Source of the DNA: Bacillota bacterium
GTDB lineage: Bacteria; Bacillota_C; Negativicutes; JAEYSJ01
Direction: 5' to 3'
Length of the DNA: 6,302 nt
Assembly (NCBI GenBank): GCA_023434855.1
Contig: JAEYSJ010000361.1
Location: forward strand, 1 to 6,302
Below are positions 5,910-6,302 of this stretch, piece after piece (position 1 is the first letter of the stretch; each line of letters starts with the position of its first letter). Below the pieces are notes generated by a model, which was not told where the DNA came from, ran no database searches, and saw only the letters and a program-made list of their open reading frames with translations. The position numbers and the translations under genes were made by a program.

Positions 5910-6302
5910 ATGAACACATTAAAATTTCTTGGTCATTCCTGCTTTCAACTGACAGGTAATAACATCTCAATTTTGTTTGACCCTTTCATCACCGGAAATC
6001 CAGCCTATACTAACAAGGAAACAGCTATCAACTGCAATTATATACTAGTCTCCCATGCTCATGGTGATCATATCGGTGATACTGTTGCCATTGCCAAACG
6101 CACGGGCGCTACCATTATTTCCACATATGAGGTGGCAAACTTATGCGGTGAACAGGGCTGCCGCAACCATGGCATGCACATCGGAGGTAAGCATACCTTC
6201 GAATTCGGTTATGTAAGAATAGCCCTTGCCTTTCATGGCTCAGGCGTTCCAGGCGGCCATGCTTGCGGCTTCATTGCAAATTTCTTCGGCACCAGTGTGT
6301 AT
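5910..6302 (+). CDS. UPF0173-type metal-dependent hydrolase, metallo-beta-lactamase fold (3' end outside window)
   Basis: The frame is open from ATG 5910 to the right edge, giving 131 of the usual roughly 225-230 residues. The start is fixed by AAGGAGG at 5897-5903, six bases upstream. The sequence opens with the family's typical LGHSCFQL strand (7-14) and FDPFITGNP (23-31). The metal-binding motif HAHGDH at 49-54 gives His49, His51, Asp53 and His54, and AFHGSG at 107-112 supplies a further His (109). GHACGFI at 117-123 is also family-like. The later HAGDT-type motif would fall outside the window. Members such as Bacillus YtkL are cytoplasmic hydrolases of unknown physiological substrate, so no specific reaction is assigned. 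It is transcribed away from mobB and shows no functional link to the cofactor genes. Confidence 0.92.
   Translation, partial: MNTLKFLGHSCFQLTGNNISILFDPFITGNPAYTNKETAINCNYILVSHAHGDHIGDTVAIAKRTGATIISTYEVANLCGEQGCRNHGMHIGGKHTFEFGYVRIALAFHGSGVPGGHACGFIANFFGTSVY

Overview
The window reads as the chromosome of a strictly anaerobic, low-GC, Firmicutes-type bacterium. Shine-Dalgarno sequences are strong (AAGGAGG, AGGAGG) and promoters are sigma-A-like. The gene content fits an anaerobe: a tungsten/molybdenum aldehyde ferredoxin oxidoreductase (AOR) family enzyme, molybdopterin cofactor genes and a chemoreceptor. A clostridial or Negativicutes host (Sporomusa/Pelosinus-like) is an inference from codon use and gene style; there is no rRNA or other marker to prove it.

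Layout. All genes but the last are on the minus strand, so the text order is the reverse of transcription. In transcription order: mobB (5663-5172) and moaA (5145-4162) form a two-gene molybdopterin-cofactor unit behind a near-consensus promoter (5730-5758). A secreted NlpC/P60 cell-wall peptidase follows (4042-3554). Next is a methyl-accepting chemotaxis protein (3485-1806) with its own TTGACA promoter and an unusual C-terminal Cache-like domain. A 452-base non-coding leader (1805-1354) then precedes the AOR-family gene (1353-1), which is cut by the left window edge after 451 codons. On the plus strand, diverging from mobB, a UPF0173-type metal-dependent hydrolase starts at 5910 and is cut by the right edge.

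The most interesting part is the leader of the AOR-family gene. It carries two copies of the same structured RNA (minus strand, 1721-1635 and 1538-1445). Each is a three-way junction with a closing stem, a variable hairpin and a conserved hairpin capped by a GNRA tetraloop, followed by a nearly invariant AGCCA-purine-UGUGCAAAGGAAG strand. Each copy is followed by its own intrinsic terminator, and the closing stem of each overlaps the 5' arm of that terminator. This is the architecture of a tandem transcription-attenuating riboswitch. The downstream gene uses a pterin-bound W or Mo cofactor and moaA/mobB lie nearby, so a Moco/Tuco-type cofactor sensor is the leading hypothesis. The pairing suggests an ON switch (ligand prevents termination). 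The class was not verified by a covariance-model search.

How the parts could work together: MoaA begins pterin synthesis from GTP, MobB assists nucleotide attachment and metal-cofactor maturation, and the finished cofactor could both activate the AOR-family enzyme and, through the tandem RNA, permit its transcription. The chemoreceptor, the NlpC/P60 protein and the hydrolase show no evident functional link to this circuit.
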